DNA from: Sclerurus mexicanus
Lineage: Eukaryota > Chordata > Aves > Passeriformes > Furnariidae
Assembly: GCA_013396755.1 (NCBI GenBank)
Contig: VWZF01007822.1
Coordinates: 1,303,944 to 1,367,943 of the forward strand
Direction: 5' to 3'
Length of the DNA stretch: 64,000 nucleotides
This document shows, in pieces, positions 13,981-26,200 of this stretch. The number at the start of each line of letters is the position of its first letter. Within the stretch, counting starts at the first letter, position 1. The position numbers were made by a program, and so were the translations under genes. Under the pieces are notes generated by a model. It was not told the DNA's origin and did no database searches. It saw nothing but the letters and a program-made list of their open reading frames with translations.

Positions 13981-15540
13981 TCATCTGCATCTGATTTTAC
14001 AGCTAGCTTTCAGGGGCCAAATACTACCTGATTTACAACCACTTCCCAGTGCCTTCAGAGGTGCTGCACTTCATGCAATGCTGGACCAAATCTGCCCCTG
14101 TGTTTCACAGTCTCTCCATACAGACATCGATAAATTTCTGCCTGTGCCATGACACCCCCCTCTTTCCATGAGGTGAAGCTCTGAATATCAAACCAGGGTT
14201 CTTCAAGGATGGTAAGAATAAAAAACAAGTGAAGATTGTCTGCCACTAACTGCTAGTGCCATGAATGACTGCATTCTGCATACCAAAAGTTTTAGTGAGG
14301 GATATTCTGGAGGTTTAAATTATACAGAGTTTCTGTTCCCTGAAATAAATTTGCAGTATCACCATATTATGAGAAATATCTAGTGTAATTTATGGCATCT
14401 ATTACTAGCAGTAGCAGTAGTATTTTAATTTATTAATATATTATGGAAACAAGGAATCCATATGACCTCAGTTAATTAGACAAAATAGCTGTCGAGGTAA
14501 AATAAAGATCACTTCAAAAGTTTTTCTGTTTCTTTCTGTCAGATCTGACTCTGAGGCCAAAACTACATCAGCTTCACTACAAAGACTATGAACCTGGGAG
14601 TTCAATTGGAGGCTCATCTTCAGTGCATACATGCCACATATAGCCCGACATATCTCAGGCAGCACACCAAGCCTGCTGTCCATGTGCTCAAGATGCCCAG
14701 AGACAGACTAAAGGGTGTCTGTAGGATTTCTGCAAGGCAACTCTGGGAATCAAAGGCTACATAGAACAAAATAGGATACCTCCAAGTAATGCTATCAGTA
14801 GCATATATAAGGGTCAATGGCATAGATATGGATCCAGCTCTGGACCATACCAATACTAAAAATGTAACTCCAACACAAATACCTGAATCAGAATAAAATT
14901 CCAAAAGCATTAAATTATAAAAAATAAAACATCAGAGACAGTAAAAGCCATTTCACACAAATTTTATGGGAATCATCTAAACTAAAATCATCTGGGAAAC
15001 ACCACTTATCACAAGATATTTGCAGAAGGCAGAGACTTGTATCACAGCAGCAGTTGCAATTGTGTGATAATTTCATTTCTTTCTGATGTCTGTCCTCAAA
15101 GATGTCATGCTATTCTTTAAATATTTCATGTCTAGGCACTGTCCTGAGGTTTTCTATTTATGCAATAGATGAAAGCTCCTAAATTTTGGCTTGAATAACA
15201 TACTACTATGGCAAACCAACTCATCAAGGTTAACCATTCTTCTTGCTTACTACCTTCAAAAATTACATCCTCAAGAGGAATTGCACAACTAAGTCAGATA
15301 GTGTGGGCAAATTTAATTAAGTAAATGTCAGAGTCCACAGTTGTTACAGATGACATACAGAGAAAAAAAGAGATAGGGCATAACCTTGAGGTACTTGTTA
15401 TTGCTGCCAAATGCTTAAAGGATTGTTCACCTGGACATGAAGTTTTCAGTCTGTGGCACTATTAATATATGTGTGTATCATAGCATGTCCCTCAAAATAA
15501 ATTCCATTGTGATGTTTCTCACTTGCATTGAAAAAAAGCC
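13980..15540. other. Non-coding DNA, no gene recognised
   Basis: No gene is supported. Two overlapping minus-strand frames near 14,468-14,910 (71 and 96 codons) are in different phases and resemble no known protein. No transposon is recognised. Confidence 0.6.
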
Positions 15541-15554
15541 CAGGGTGTAAGGGA

Positions 15555-15850
15555 ATAAAACACAGAGGCCTCTGCCAGAGCAGCTCTGACATCCACACAC
15601 TCATTAGACAGGAGTGATCTGGACCCAGGGCTGCTCTTTAATTGCAACCGCAGCAGGCGAGCCCAAGATTTCCCAGTTCAGGCTTATGCTGGCAAATGGC
15701 CAGTGACCTTGGGCTGGCACGTTTGTGTCAAATGGTGCATCTGAAGCTATGCTCTGCTTTACCATCTGAGCAGGGCTGCTAGAAGGTAGGCACCGGGTTG
15801 CTGGCTCCTAGCTGCCCCGGATGAGAATAGCTTGGCAGGGGACATCAGGC
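15555..15850. promoter_or_regulatory. Candidate enhancer-like GC-richer block
   Basis: About 300 bp that is clearly GC-richer than its AT-rich flanks and of complex sequence. It has short motifs such as TTTAATTGCAACCGCAG near 15,638-15,654 and several CpG dinucleotides, which are rare in this window. No long frame or transposon similarity is seen. Inference only: a conserved regulatory element or an old exon-free CpG-retaining segment. Confidence 0.22.
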
Positions 15851-15859
15851 ATTGGCTGG

Positions 15860-18090
15860 AAGATCTTTTTTAATATCACAGCCTATGCTCACTTTGCAAA
15901 CATAGCTGTTTGCTCTAAATACTGAACACTCTTCCATCTATGCTAGTTTTGGGAGAGAAAATACAGTATTTGTCCAGATTTTTTTTAAATCCCAAAACAG
16001 TAATTAAAAACCTGCCACTGATTGAGTTCTAATATCCTGCTGTTCTTCTGGGCCAGTGAAAGCTCGACACATGAACATCAGGTTTAGATACTTGATTTTG
16101 GAGAGACAAAAGAGACAACTAACTTCAGGCTTTCCCAATTTCAACAAAGGTCTCTCCTGGGAGCCCTTGGTGCCCATCCACTGCCATCCCAAGGAAAGGG
16201 ATAGCACAATTCTAGAACTTGTTTTCCTTCAGCAATGCACACCCAGGATTTGCAAAGCTTACATAGGACTGCCAGAGAAAAGAATAAAACCTACTGTCCC
16301 CATGACATCATTAAAAGGCATTTAGCTGAAATGACCCAGTGACTTCTCATTGTGAAGAAGAAACTTCTATGCATTTCCCAATGAACTTGTTACAGTGCAC
16401 CCATATTCATTTAAAGCTGGCCTGGAAGTGGCAGAAGGAAGAAGCAGAAGGATTACAGAGTTAATTAAGTTTCAGAAGCAGAATAAGAAATGAATGAGGA
16501 GTCACATAGAGAAATAAATCTTTAACAGAACCTCTAAAAAGATATGCAATAAAATAACCAGGTCACAATAAACCCAAGATTCAGATGGAGGAAGGAAGGG
16601 GAAATTAGATGCAATGACTTATAGGAATAATTCTACCCTAGAAAAATAATTTTAATGCTTATAAATGACACAAATATATCAATTCTCTAGTCTGAGCTAT
16701 CATAAGTAAATACGAAAATACCCTTCAGACTATTTGTTTTTGGAACCACAACACAAAACAGTTTGGTTTTAAGAGGATACTAGATACTTATAGAATAATA
16801 TATGATTACAAGATAGTTATTATTAAGGTTTAGGAGACAATTCTCTATATTTGATATTTCAGTAAGATGCAGTGAGGTGGAGGGCTATTTATTATTATTT
16901 ATGAAGACTCCATAGAGCCCATCTCTAAGCATGTATGGGGAATATAGTTGTTATTCCTAGGTAGAAACAATGTTCAGAATTTTCCAGACAGCCTCACAAT
17001 GAGAGAAATTTTCCCTTAATATAATCACTGTTGGGAAATTGCCCTTTCTAGACATCCTTTCTTAGGTTCTGTTCTGATAGAAATGAGCTAAAATAAAAGC
17101 ATAAGAAGTGAATACACTCAAAGAGAATTTGTTGTTTGATTCACATTCCCCAAAGAGTGTTAATGCCTTTGGAGATGTCAAATCATAAAGGATATACTGC
17201 ACAGAAGCACTGTGGGAAAGAAGAGATGAACATTACTAGAATTCAGAAATAATTAAATAACATGGTTGGCTTGTACAAGTGACACTGATTCACACCAGCT
17301 TAGGGTCTATCATTGCTGATGATTTGATACATATCTTGAAACACACTCTGGTCAAGCAGCCTTTTCAAACAACTGCTTTTTACACATACATTGCTTAAAG
17401 TACTGAGTTCTCTTATATTTGACCTATGGGATATCTGAAAACCTTTTATTCCTGAGAAATGGGGGCTATCTATTAACAAGGGAAATCAAGGAGAGGTTTA
17501 CTGCAGAACATGCTCTCCAGTGGGCCCTGCCTCTTCTTCCTGGTAATGTTTCTTCTCTCCAGCAGCCTCACTGCTTCCCTGATCACTGCTCTTCCCTTCA
17601 CACCCAACCTAGCAAGACAGAAATGAAGAAGCAAGGGAGGACCTACCCCCATCTGCTTCTCCTGGGTGTAAAGCACACTGCTGCATCTGAGGGAGGGTAC
17701 TAGAAGCAGCAGGCTCTAGAAACATGTGGGTTTTTGTTTAGTACTATTCAAAAGTAAAGTCATTTGCTAGTGTTACTTTCTTTTTTTTCAAATATTCCTA
17801 AAGCTAATTATAAAGGATTGTTCCTACTCAGAAATCATATTGTTTGCTGTCAGGCTGAGGTGGCAATTATCTTACAATGAAAAGATGCCAGAGGTGGTAT
17901 TGCAGAACCGGTGGGCAGGTAAATATCTTTTCCCAGTTCCCAAAGTGGTTATGGCACAATGCAGCCTGAGCACACAGCAGAGGGGCTGAGTGTGCAGAAG
18001 AATCCGAGAAGGCTGAATATGCCCCAGCAAGAACACAGGCCCAAGAGTGCTCCTGGCATCCCAACCAGCTAATTTAGAGAGCCTTAGTCT
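15860..18090. other. Non-coding DNA, no gene recognised
   Basis: No supported gene. Frames at 16,004-16,325 (both strands) and 17,419-17,703 are short and mutually overlapping. The segment 17,500-17,710 is GC- and CT-richer, with no recognised origin. The rest is AT-rich single-copy DNA. Confidence 0.55.
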
Positions 18091-18099
18091 GTGCTATTA

Positions 18100-18610
18100 A
18101 ATGTGGAAGTGCATTCGGACTGTCCAGTGGAAATGGACCCAGAATTAGTTTGCGAGAATGGTCATTAGGCTGGGCAAAAAATAATACCAACACCGTACTA
18201 GACTTTAATATAGACAGTTCCAGGCACCCAGGAGCATCACATGGGACTTTTTAATTTACTACACCTCTGAAGCCATGATCCTGTTCCCTGTAGCACCCAT
18301 GTGAGTGACCCTTGTGCACACACCATTGCTGTGTACCACTGATGCTGTGTCCAAGCAGCCATGTTTTGAGAATGTTTCTTTGGAAAAGGTTTACTCGGAT
18401 AAGGTTTTCTCAGTCAGAACTGCTCCTGCAGGGATAACAGCACAGCAAGGTTAACCTACTCTCAGCTGGCTGAGAATGTGGGTGAGGAGAATGTACACTG
18501 CTTGTTAGACACCAGATCAGCTGGGGGTAATCAAAGGGAAGATGCCACTGGACGTCACTTAGCAAACTTAGGCACAGCTAATGTTTGATGAACATTATCC
18601 ATGCTCTCCA
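18100..18610. promoter_or_regulatory. Candidate enhancer-like block upstream of a G-rich tract
   Basis: Complex single-copy sequence with homeodomain-type cores (GAATTAG near 18,142 and TCATTAGG near 18,162), a CRE-like GACGTCA at 18,552-18,558 and a GTTTACTC forkhead-like site near 18,389. No open frame or transposon is recognised. It directly precedes the purine tract at 18,651. Assignment as regulatory is inference from composition. Confidence 0.2.
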
Positions 18611-18650
18611 CGAGTATAAAAGAAAAGAGCTATATCCTGACTGTCTGCCA

Positions 18651-18706
18651 AGGGAGGGAGGGAGGAAGGGAGGGAAGGAAGGAAGGGAGGAAAGGAAGAA
18701 AGAGGG
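18651..18706 (+). repeat. (GGGA/GGAA)n purine tract with G-quadruplex motif
   Basis: A 56-bp pure purine tract on the plus strand, built from GGGA and GGAA units. GGG runs at 18,652-18,654, 18,656-18,658, 18,660-18,662 and 18,668-18,670, with loops A, A and AGGAA, fit the canonical G-quadruplex pattern. A fifth run follows at 18,672-18,674. Pure purine tracts of this kind can also form triplex DNA. Confidence 0.9.
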
Positions 18707-18709
18707 TTT

Positions 18710-21700
18710 TGATAGTTGAAACAAATAAACTCCAGTTAGAATTATTTCATTCATTCAGACAGATTTTACTTCCATAAATATTTTTTTATTAACTCAAGTA
18801 CTGAAAAAAAAATGTTTTATTTCTTTTATATGCATCTCTGCTGTTGGAATTAACCCTTCAAGAAGCAAAGAGAGTGATGGATATTCCTGCATGCACTCAA
18901 AGCCAATTGTGCTACTTACATCTTTAGATCAGCTCCAAATCAAATTGTAGCAGATAAGCAATTGTTCACTCCTAAGTGCTTATGTGGTTCTGTTCTTTAG
19001 ATCTTGTGAGACTGCTAAAGCCATCACTTCAGGCTCACTAGTAAGAGCTATGTCAAATTATTTTGTAACAATTTGAGTTCTTGTATATCTGTTATTTACC
19101 ACTTCAGTGATTTAAAACACAGTGGAAATTTTTGTGGTTTTTGCTGATGAACTGAGCTAGATTGGCTGGAGAAGGGAGAAGAGAGAATGATGTGAACAGT
19201 GTCACTGTACTAGCTAAATGAGACTGCTGATTATTTTTGTGTTGGGCAAGTCTGCCACAAAAGTATTACTCTTAGTGAGGTTTGGAATGTTAGTATGTGC
19301 CACTTCAATTATTTTCCACTCTTAATCTTTCTCCTATATATTAATCCCTTTTCTATATATTCCTTCTCTTTTTGTGATTGCCTGTTCTGTAAGACTTTCA
19401 AAGGACAAGTAATACACTGACAAAAGTAAAAACTTGAGTCCTTTCCTGGTTTCCATTTTCCCGAAAGAACAATGTGAGATGTCTGTAGCTGTGAAAGTTA
19501 GAGATGGGATTGGGTTGTGCAGTCCCTCAGCCTCTGCCCAGTACAAGATTTTCCTTCGCTGTAGCTCAGTTCATTTTTAGACATCTCAAAAATTGGATCT
19601 TCCCCTTCACTCCTGCCATAGCCTCATCTTCTGAACTGAAAGATTGTTGTCTTAAAAAGCTGGCCAGATTCTTAACCTGACTTTTCATAGAATATAACCA
19701 CCTATCCATTACAGCTGTGCATAACCTCAGGGTAGTCTGAGAGCAATCAGTGACTATTACATATAAATACCACTTTGTTAGAAGTGGTGCATGTGCTCTT
19801 AAAGTCCATAATTGGTGCCCTGCAATGCCCTTACCTTGTACCTAGATATATTCCTGGATACGCTGCAATAAGGCTCTTCAGGAGGTATTCACACCATCTA
19901 ACTACAGCTGGCCTCTATAGCCAATGGCGAAAAGTAGGCCCCCTAACTCAAGTGCTTCAGATTGCTCTCTGGAGATGGCTGCATTTTCCATTAATTCTGT
20001 AAGGTGTTTAGGTAGTTCATTTCCATGCCTCAGTTAGATGCCTAAAGTGTGAAGGTATGAATACCTTACTTTGTGACTTTATTATCTTAGATCTCTTCTG
20101 GCTATGCTATATATCATATTACTCAACAAATTTGGGCTTACAAGATGGTAATTACCAGGGTCTCTTCCTTTCTTCTCAGACTTACTTGCCTAAATTGTAC
20201 TTCTATAGTGAAGGAGTGGCACTTATTTCTTGTGATCAGAATTGCCCTTCCCTATTGCCTTATCTCTGTTCTTCATACTTCTGCAGTATTTCTCAGCCTA
20301 TAGTAATTATTTCTATTTACACGCAGTCTGATGCTTGTGCAATTTGCATAACTACTTCATTCGCAACCTGAAACCAACAATGTTATGATCTATGAGATTT
20401 GAGGAAAGTCAAAAAGACAAATATTTCTTAACCTGCCAGAAGATTAATATTCTGTCTCAATAAGAATATCATATATCATAAAATACTTTTTTTCTCCAGA
20501 TCATGTAACTGTAATAAGAAGGCAATATTCTATGCTTAAACACATTTATCACCTCTGTTACTTTCCCTTCACTGTTAAATACTTTTACTACATTGGCTAA
20601 CTAAAAACTTATGATTTGTTACAGATCTTCCAGAGCTGCTGACAGTGCTAATAGTTAAATTGCCACTGATCTCTACTCTGGGTAATTTTATTACCCACCT
20701 TGATGTCATCTCCAATCCTTTTGCACAGAAGCTTTGTAAGGCTCTAACATTTTTTTAATTTGACCAAAAAAATTGACCAAACTGTTTCATCTGAGAACAA
20801 GATATAGTAATTTGACTGTATGTTTTTTTAAAAGGTCACTCACTTTGCTTTATTTCATTTCATTTTCCTTTCCCTAATCTGTTTGCTTTCCAGTAAGTCA
20901 TTCTTGTTACTCTTCGGTCTATCCTGGGGTGGCAGAACTCATTACCTCCCCAGAACTGAGGAGCAGAATACACTGCAGGACCAATGTTATATAGTGACCC
21001 AGAATCACTGATATTCACCAGCATTTGCACGTGCAATAGAGGATCTTGACAAAACTGAGCAATCTTGAAGGTCACCTGCGTTCTTCACTGTCTTGCAGTT
21101 GGAAATACTGTTTGTGATACAGACACAGCTATAAAACCAACAGAGAACAATACAGGGTCCAAATAACTAATTATTTAGCTCCAGATGAAAGAATAGAGAG
21201 TTAATAAGTCCACATAGCCTAAAACAATATTTTTTAGTGGCTGGGTTACACATTTTTTACTCTTCAGTAAAGTTACTTTTGTCTGGCTTCTTTCCCTACC
21301 TTCTGCTTTTTCCTAAGCTCTTCAAGTGATATTAAGTTTGTTATGTCAGCATGTTAGTCAATCCTATTGCAGCTTTTATCAAACTGGCAGACCCTGGCTC
21401 TGTGGTGTTTTTATGACATGGTTGCTCTGACAGACTGCTCCCACATGACACTGGAAAATGCAGTGACTCAAAGGAGAAAGTGTGAGCATGCATTTTCAGC
21501 CAGCTGATTTGTTGGATTAAAAACTCTCACAGAGCCTATCATATTTAGGCTTATAGGTGTTATAATGCTGTATTCCAAACATACCTGTACTGTTGAACTG
21601 TGCAAATTATTGCCATACTAATTTCAGAAGTAATTAGGAAAGGCAGAAACCCTGGGTTTCTCTTTGTTTCAGTATCTCATGCATGCACATATAGGAAGTT

Positions 21701-22910
21701 TCATGATCAGAGCAGTACTCCCATAGTCCATTGCCCTATTTTGGGGTAACAGACACTACTGGATGTTTCATAAGACATGAATAAAATTGTCACAAAATCA
21801 TGTGTCTTTAAAATTACTAGAGTAAGTTTATTGCAGCACTCACTTTCTAAAGGCAGGTTTATGCCTTGAAGTGAGATTGCAATCAATGAAAATCTCTGTT
21901 AAAGTCTACTGTTCTTCCTGTTGTAGTTTTGGGTCATTTTGTTAGCTATTGAAAAGTCATATTTAAGAGTCCTGCTAAAATCCAAAATGTCAGTAGTTAG
22001 CATGAAACAACTAGATCAATAGACTGCTCCTTGTGTGGAAAAAAACCCAACAACCAAAACCAAAAAACAAACACAAATTTTTCCATCCATGCCAATTTCT
22101 AAGCTTGTTGTACACTTTTCTGTCTGTGGATCACTCACTTGGGTAAAACAAACTAATGGATTACCTTCTCTAAACTTCTTGTTCCCTAATATGCGAATTG
22201 CTGCTGTTAAATGCACACCAAAAGATGCCAAACATTTATTTCTAAATGTTTGTGCAAAGCACTGTATTAACCCTTTCAAGGATAGAATTATGTGCATGTT
22301 GGTGATGACTTTAAACTATTTAGACTTCTCTAATTGTAACCGGAAAATGTGGTTCAGAAATTTTTTGTTGTTGTTTCCTTCTTTCGCCTCCCCTCTTCAA
22401 TGTCTATGATGGCAAATGCTAGAAAAAGAGATAAAAAAGCAGGTTTCCCATTACAGGACTTATGGCTTTGGGACTTCAAGGTGCACCAAGAGATAAGAAT
22501 TCAGAATTAAAAAAGAGCATGATAAGGCTCTCTGAGACCATTTCACTCTCTGAAACTATCTGTTCTAGGAGACCCTTTCTGGGTGTGCATTTTATTTATC
22601 AGAGAGCTGTGGTCAGTGAAACAGTAGCAATTGGCTACTGCAACTAGACTGGAACCAGTAAATAATACATCTGTGAAGAGCTGTTCACTGTGAGTCAAAC
22701 TCTGGTGAACAACCTGTTATAAGTACTCCTAAAATGTGTGGACTGTGAGGGGAAGGAGAGAGCTTTTTAAATAGCAATGGTTTTTCAAAATTAGGAATGT
22801 GTTGTGAAAGTTCAGCTGTACAACAAATTACACATATGCTAAGTGTAGGCTAGTGTTACTAGAGTGCACCATTTTGTAAAATGTTTAAATATAGATCAGA
22901 ATGTGAATGT
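18710..22910. other. Non-coding DNA, possible very old repeat near 19.87-20.05 kb
   Basis: No supported gene. Frames at 20,057-20,371 and 22,016-22,409 are low-complexity or overlap each other on opposite strands. Around 19,870-20,050 the wording TTAGGTAG..CAGTTAGATGCCTAAA is reminiscent of old sauropsid interspersed repeats that carry TTAGGTGCCTAA-type arms, but I cannot assign a family. An A/C-rich run lies at 22,039-22,077. Confidence 0.45.
22039..22077. repeat. A/C-rich low-complexity run
   Basis: A 39-bp run made of A with isolated C (AAAACCC, CAACC, CAAAAC units). It has no fixed period. Confidence 0.75.
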
Positions 22911-22919
22911 AAAAACCAT

Positions 22920-23290
22920 GTACAATCTAGTCTGCTTCCCACGCATACGCCAGAGCAAATAATGATGTGATTTGAGAGGCATAATGACAATATTGTGCCT
23001 GTAATGCATTTGCCCAAAGGTACACTTGTGCATATGATTTCTATTCATTTTTGTTCTCTATTGCACATTTCCCTCAACTTAATTATTCCATTGATTGTAA
23101 TTAAGCTTCCTCTAAGTCTGTGAGTATGAAGTGCATTTTCAAAATAAATATGAGCAAGCTGACTTGCTTCTGAAGGTTTTTAAAACTCTCTCAGCTCTAT
23201 AAAATGCCTAACAGGCACTTTATCTGAGAACACAAATGCATTTTATTTTAGAGACTTCTGACTTTATCCATTTTAAAGAAGACAGAGAAA
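22920..23290. promoter_or_regulatory. Candidate enhancer-like block with palindromic SOX-type site
   Basis: Complex AT-rich sequence without long frames. It contains a perfect 10-bp palindrome ACAATATTGT at 22,987-22,996, which is two abutting inverted SOX-type ACAAT cores. It also has a TAATTA homeodomain core at 23,098-23,103 inside TTGATTGTAATTAAG. Its non-repetitive, motif-dense nature suggests a conserved element, but this is inference. Confidence 0.28.
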
Positions 23291-23299
23291 AATCTGCTT

Positions 23300-26200
23300 G
23301 TTTTCAAACATTTGAAATCAAACCTGTAGCATTTTTTTTAAATCCAATATTCTTATTATTTGTATAACACTGGCACCTATTAAAATGTGGGTATCCCTAC
23401 AGAGATGAATATTGCTTCATAGTAGTGGCTGAACAAACATACCTTAAGGAACACTTCCTGCCCAAAAAAGTCTTATGCATGGGTACTTTGGATGGACTAA
23501 AGAGAAGAGCAGAAAGTATGAGAGTAACTAGATAGTATGGGAACTAACTGTGTAACTAGATATATTTTTGGCATAAAACAGTAGTCTCAGTTTGCCACCT
23601 GTCTAACCATCTCAACATTGCAACCTATTTTCATAACCTGAAGAAATTCTTTTGATCCTCAAATGTTTATATAATATTGATCTGGCTGAACTGCACTAAG
23701 GTACCCAATAACCATTTCTCCCTCACTGCCTGGCTCTACTTCCCCAAAGCCACAATCTGTCCCACAAAAACAAATGGTGTTGTAGTAGCTTTATAATATG
23801 ATCAATAAATTATATGTACCTATATTTGCTTCTGAGATGAAGGAGCTGTAAGAACTTTGCATGTATTTTCATATAACATAGTTAATGACCACTGAGATTC
23901 CTTAATACCTTATCATTACTATGTCCAGTATAGTGCACTAATATTATGCAACTGTAATATGTTCTAAACCAGGATAATTTGAAATCTATAATTACCTAAA
24001 GATTTCTGGTGACAACTGATACCAGATTTGAACCAGAACAAAGTAAAAAAACCGTTTAATTAGAAACAGGTATCAAAAATCTCATGTACACAAGAGGGTA
24101 GGGTATAGTTTTGGATATAGTTTATCATAAGACTAAATATAGCATATGCAACATCATATTGTAGCAGGATGAAGTCACTTTCTCACACTAAGACCTTTTG
24201 TGTCTTCTTAATACATCCAAAATACAATGGTTATCCAAAAATATATTTTTACAAACAAACTATATTTGATCTCTTAATCGATATTTGTTGAAACTAGCAA
24301 TCAAATTTTTACAGCCCTCTGTAATATTTTGTCTATAACATACCAGGTGGGATTGATCTGATAATGTCACTCTAAATTTCCAGTCTAAGTTCCCAACTTT
24401 CATAACTTCAGTGCTTAATTTCATAAAAACTGATGTCTAAAATAAGTCAGGTGATTTCATTGCATGTCTGGTGAGACACACCAACTCATAGCTGCCTGAA
24501 GATGTCTTTGGTCTCCATCTTTTTCTATTTATTAAGTCTGAGTGCAGTACTACAGTCCTGCTCACCACTTGCCTCGTACACTGAAGTTTCTCAACGAGGA
24601 AAGTAATGGTTTGTTCCTGAAGTGCTGACATTTTCCCTGACTTTTTAGCTTTAGTATTCACAGGAAAATACTCAACTTCTCTTTCTGTTGCAGCAAGCAG
24701 GAGCGAAGTATCACTGTTACCTGAAATATCACCTTCCATGAGTGGGTCTTGCAGTAGGAAATGTAAAAGGAACAGGAGGTCATGGACCTGCAGTAACTGC
24801 GGGACAATAAATAAACTGCCAGGCCTAAGTACTTATCGTTTCTGGGGAGATGTGGAGAAGGTAACCAAATATATGGTTGCAAATTTAGCATACATGAATC
24901 ACTGTTTTATCATAAACTTATTAAGTATTTTGCAGACCATATGGTAAGTAATGTAACAGTTTAGAGGAGATGCCTTTTCTTTGCCACACCATGGGGTCTT
25001 ACAGACTTACTAATAATTTTAGATTGCTGCTCTTAGATCCACCTGTGGATAAATATAGGGAATAAGGGGAGATTCTGTACCATGATAAATCTAAGGTGTT
25101 TGATTTTTGTACTGTCTCTGGCTGGAATGGAGATGGGTTTCTTTTCAGCAGTCTGTACAGTTCTGTGTTTCAGTTTGGGGCTAAAACAGTTCTGATAACA
25201 CACTAACATTTTGGTTAGTGTTGAACAGTGCTTGCACTTTGCCAACAGGTTCTCTTTTTTTCTGTTCCCAGAAAGTAAGCTGGGGAGGGCAAGAACTTAT
25301 GAGGGTAGAGAGTGGAGACAGGTGATGCAAACCGGGCTGAGGGGTATTCCATATCATATGTCATCATGCTCAGAAATAAAAAACTGAATTAGAGAAAGAA
25401 GAAATGGGGAACTTTGCCTTTCAGGGTGACCATTTGTCAGAGACTGGCTCAGCATCAGTCTTCTTGTGGGACGTGGTGAGTGACTTCTTTATGTCAACAG
25501 GTTTTTTGCTATTTATGTCACCCATTGAACTGGTTTTATCTTAACCCACAAGCTTTCTCACTTTTGTTCTTGTTCTTCTCTCCAACTGCTATGAATATGC
25601 TATGGTTTCTTTTATTTGGATATTTACTTCAAAAATCCCAAGTGGCCAACTTTGGCAACTACTGTATGATGTCATGGGAGCCAGGAACAACTGGAATCTC
25701 TATAGGGCCAGATACTGCTCCAAATGCCATCAGCAGTGAAGTACCTGTTTGCTTTGGTTCTCAGTAGGTTTCACACACAAGACAAAAGTGGGTCACATCC
25801 TGAACTCTGAAAAACGCTGGCTACAGTCCAACATGAATAGCAAGAAGGTAGGCTTCTAAATCTGTGTCTTTTGTACAGCTATAATTATTTCACAATGTTG
25901 CCCCACACTGATCGAAATGTGGAATAGGATTCAACCACAAACAGGATTTCTGCAGGTTTGTTTTCTTTATACTAAGGGCTGTCCTCTGACATTATCTGTA
26001 GTTTTCCATGGGATATATCAGTTTAACACTCTTTAATCCCTTCAATGTGGACTTCACTGATTTTGTACAGTACTAATTTTTATCGTGTTTAATTAAACCA
26101 AACATTTTAAATCAGGAAATTTGCTATGTCAGTACAGTTACTTTCATCAGCTGTACATATAATCTCATCAAAAGTAATACCAAATTTATTCAGAAATATC

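Noticed and set aside
22016..22409. 124-codon plus-strand frame with a 93-codon minus-strand partner
   Set aside because: Both strands are open over the same bases, and the start lies in an A/C-rich low-complexity run. Neither resembles a protein.
24437..24739. 100-codon minus-strand frame with protein-like composition
   Set aside because: It resembles nothing I know and overlaps the plus-strand exon-like segment. Two unrelated coding strands are unlikely.
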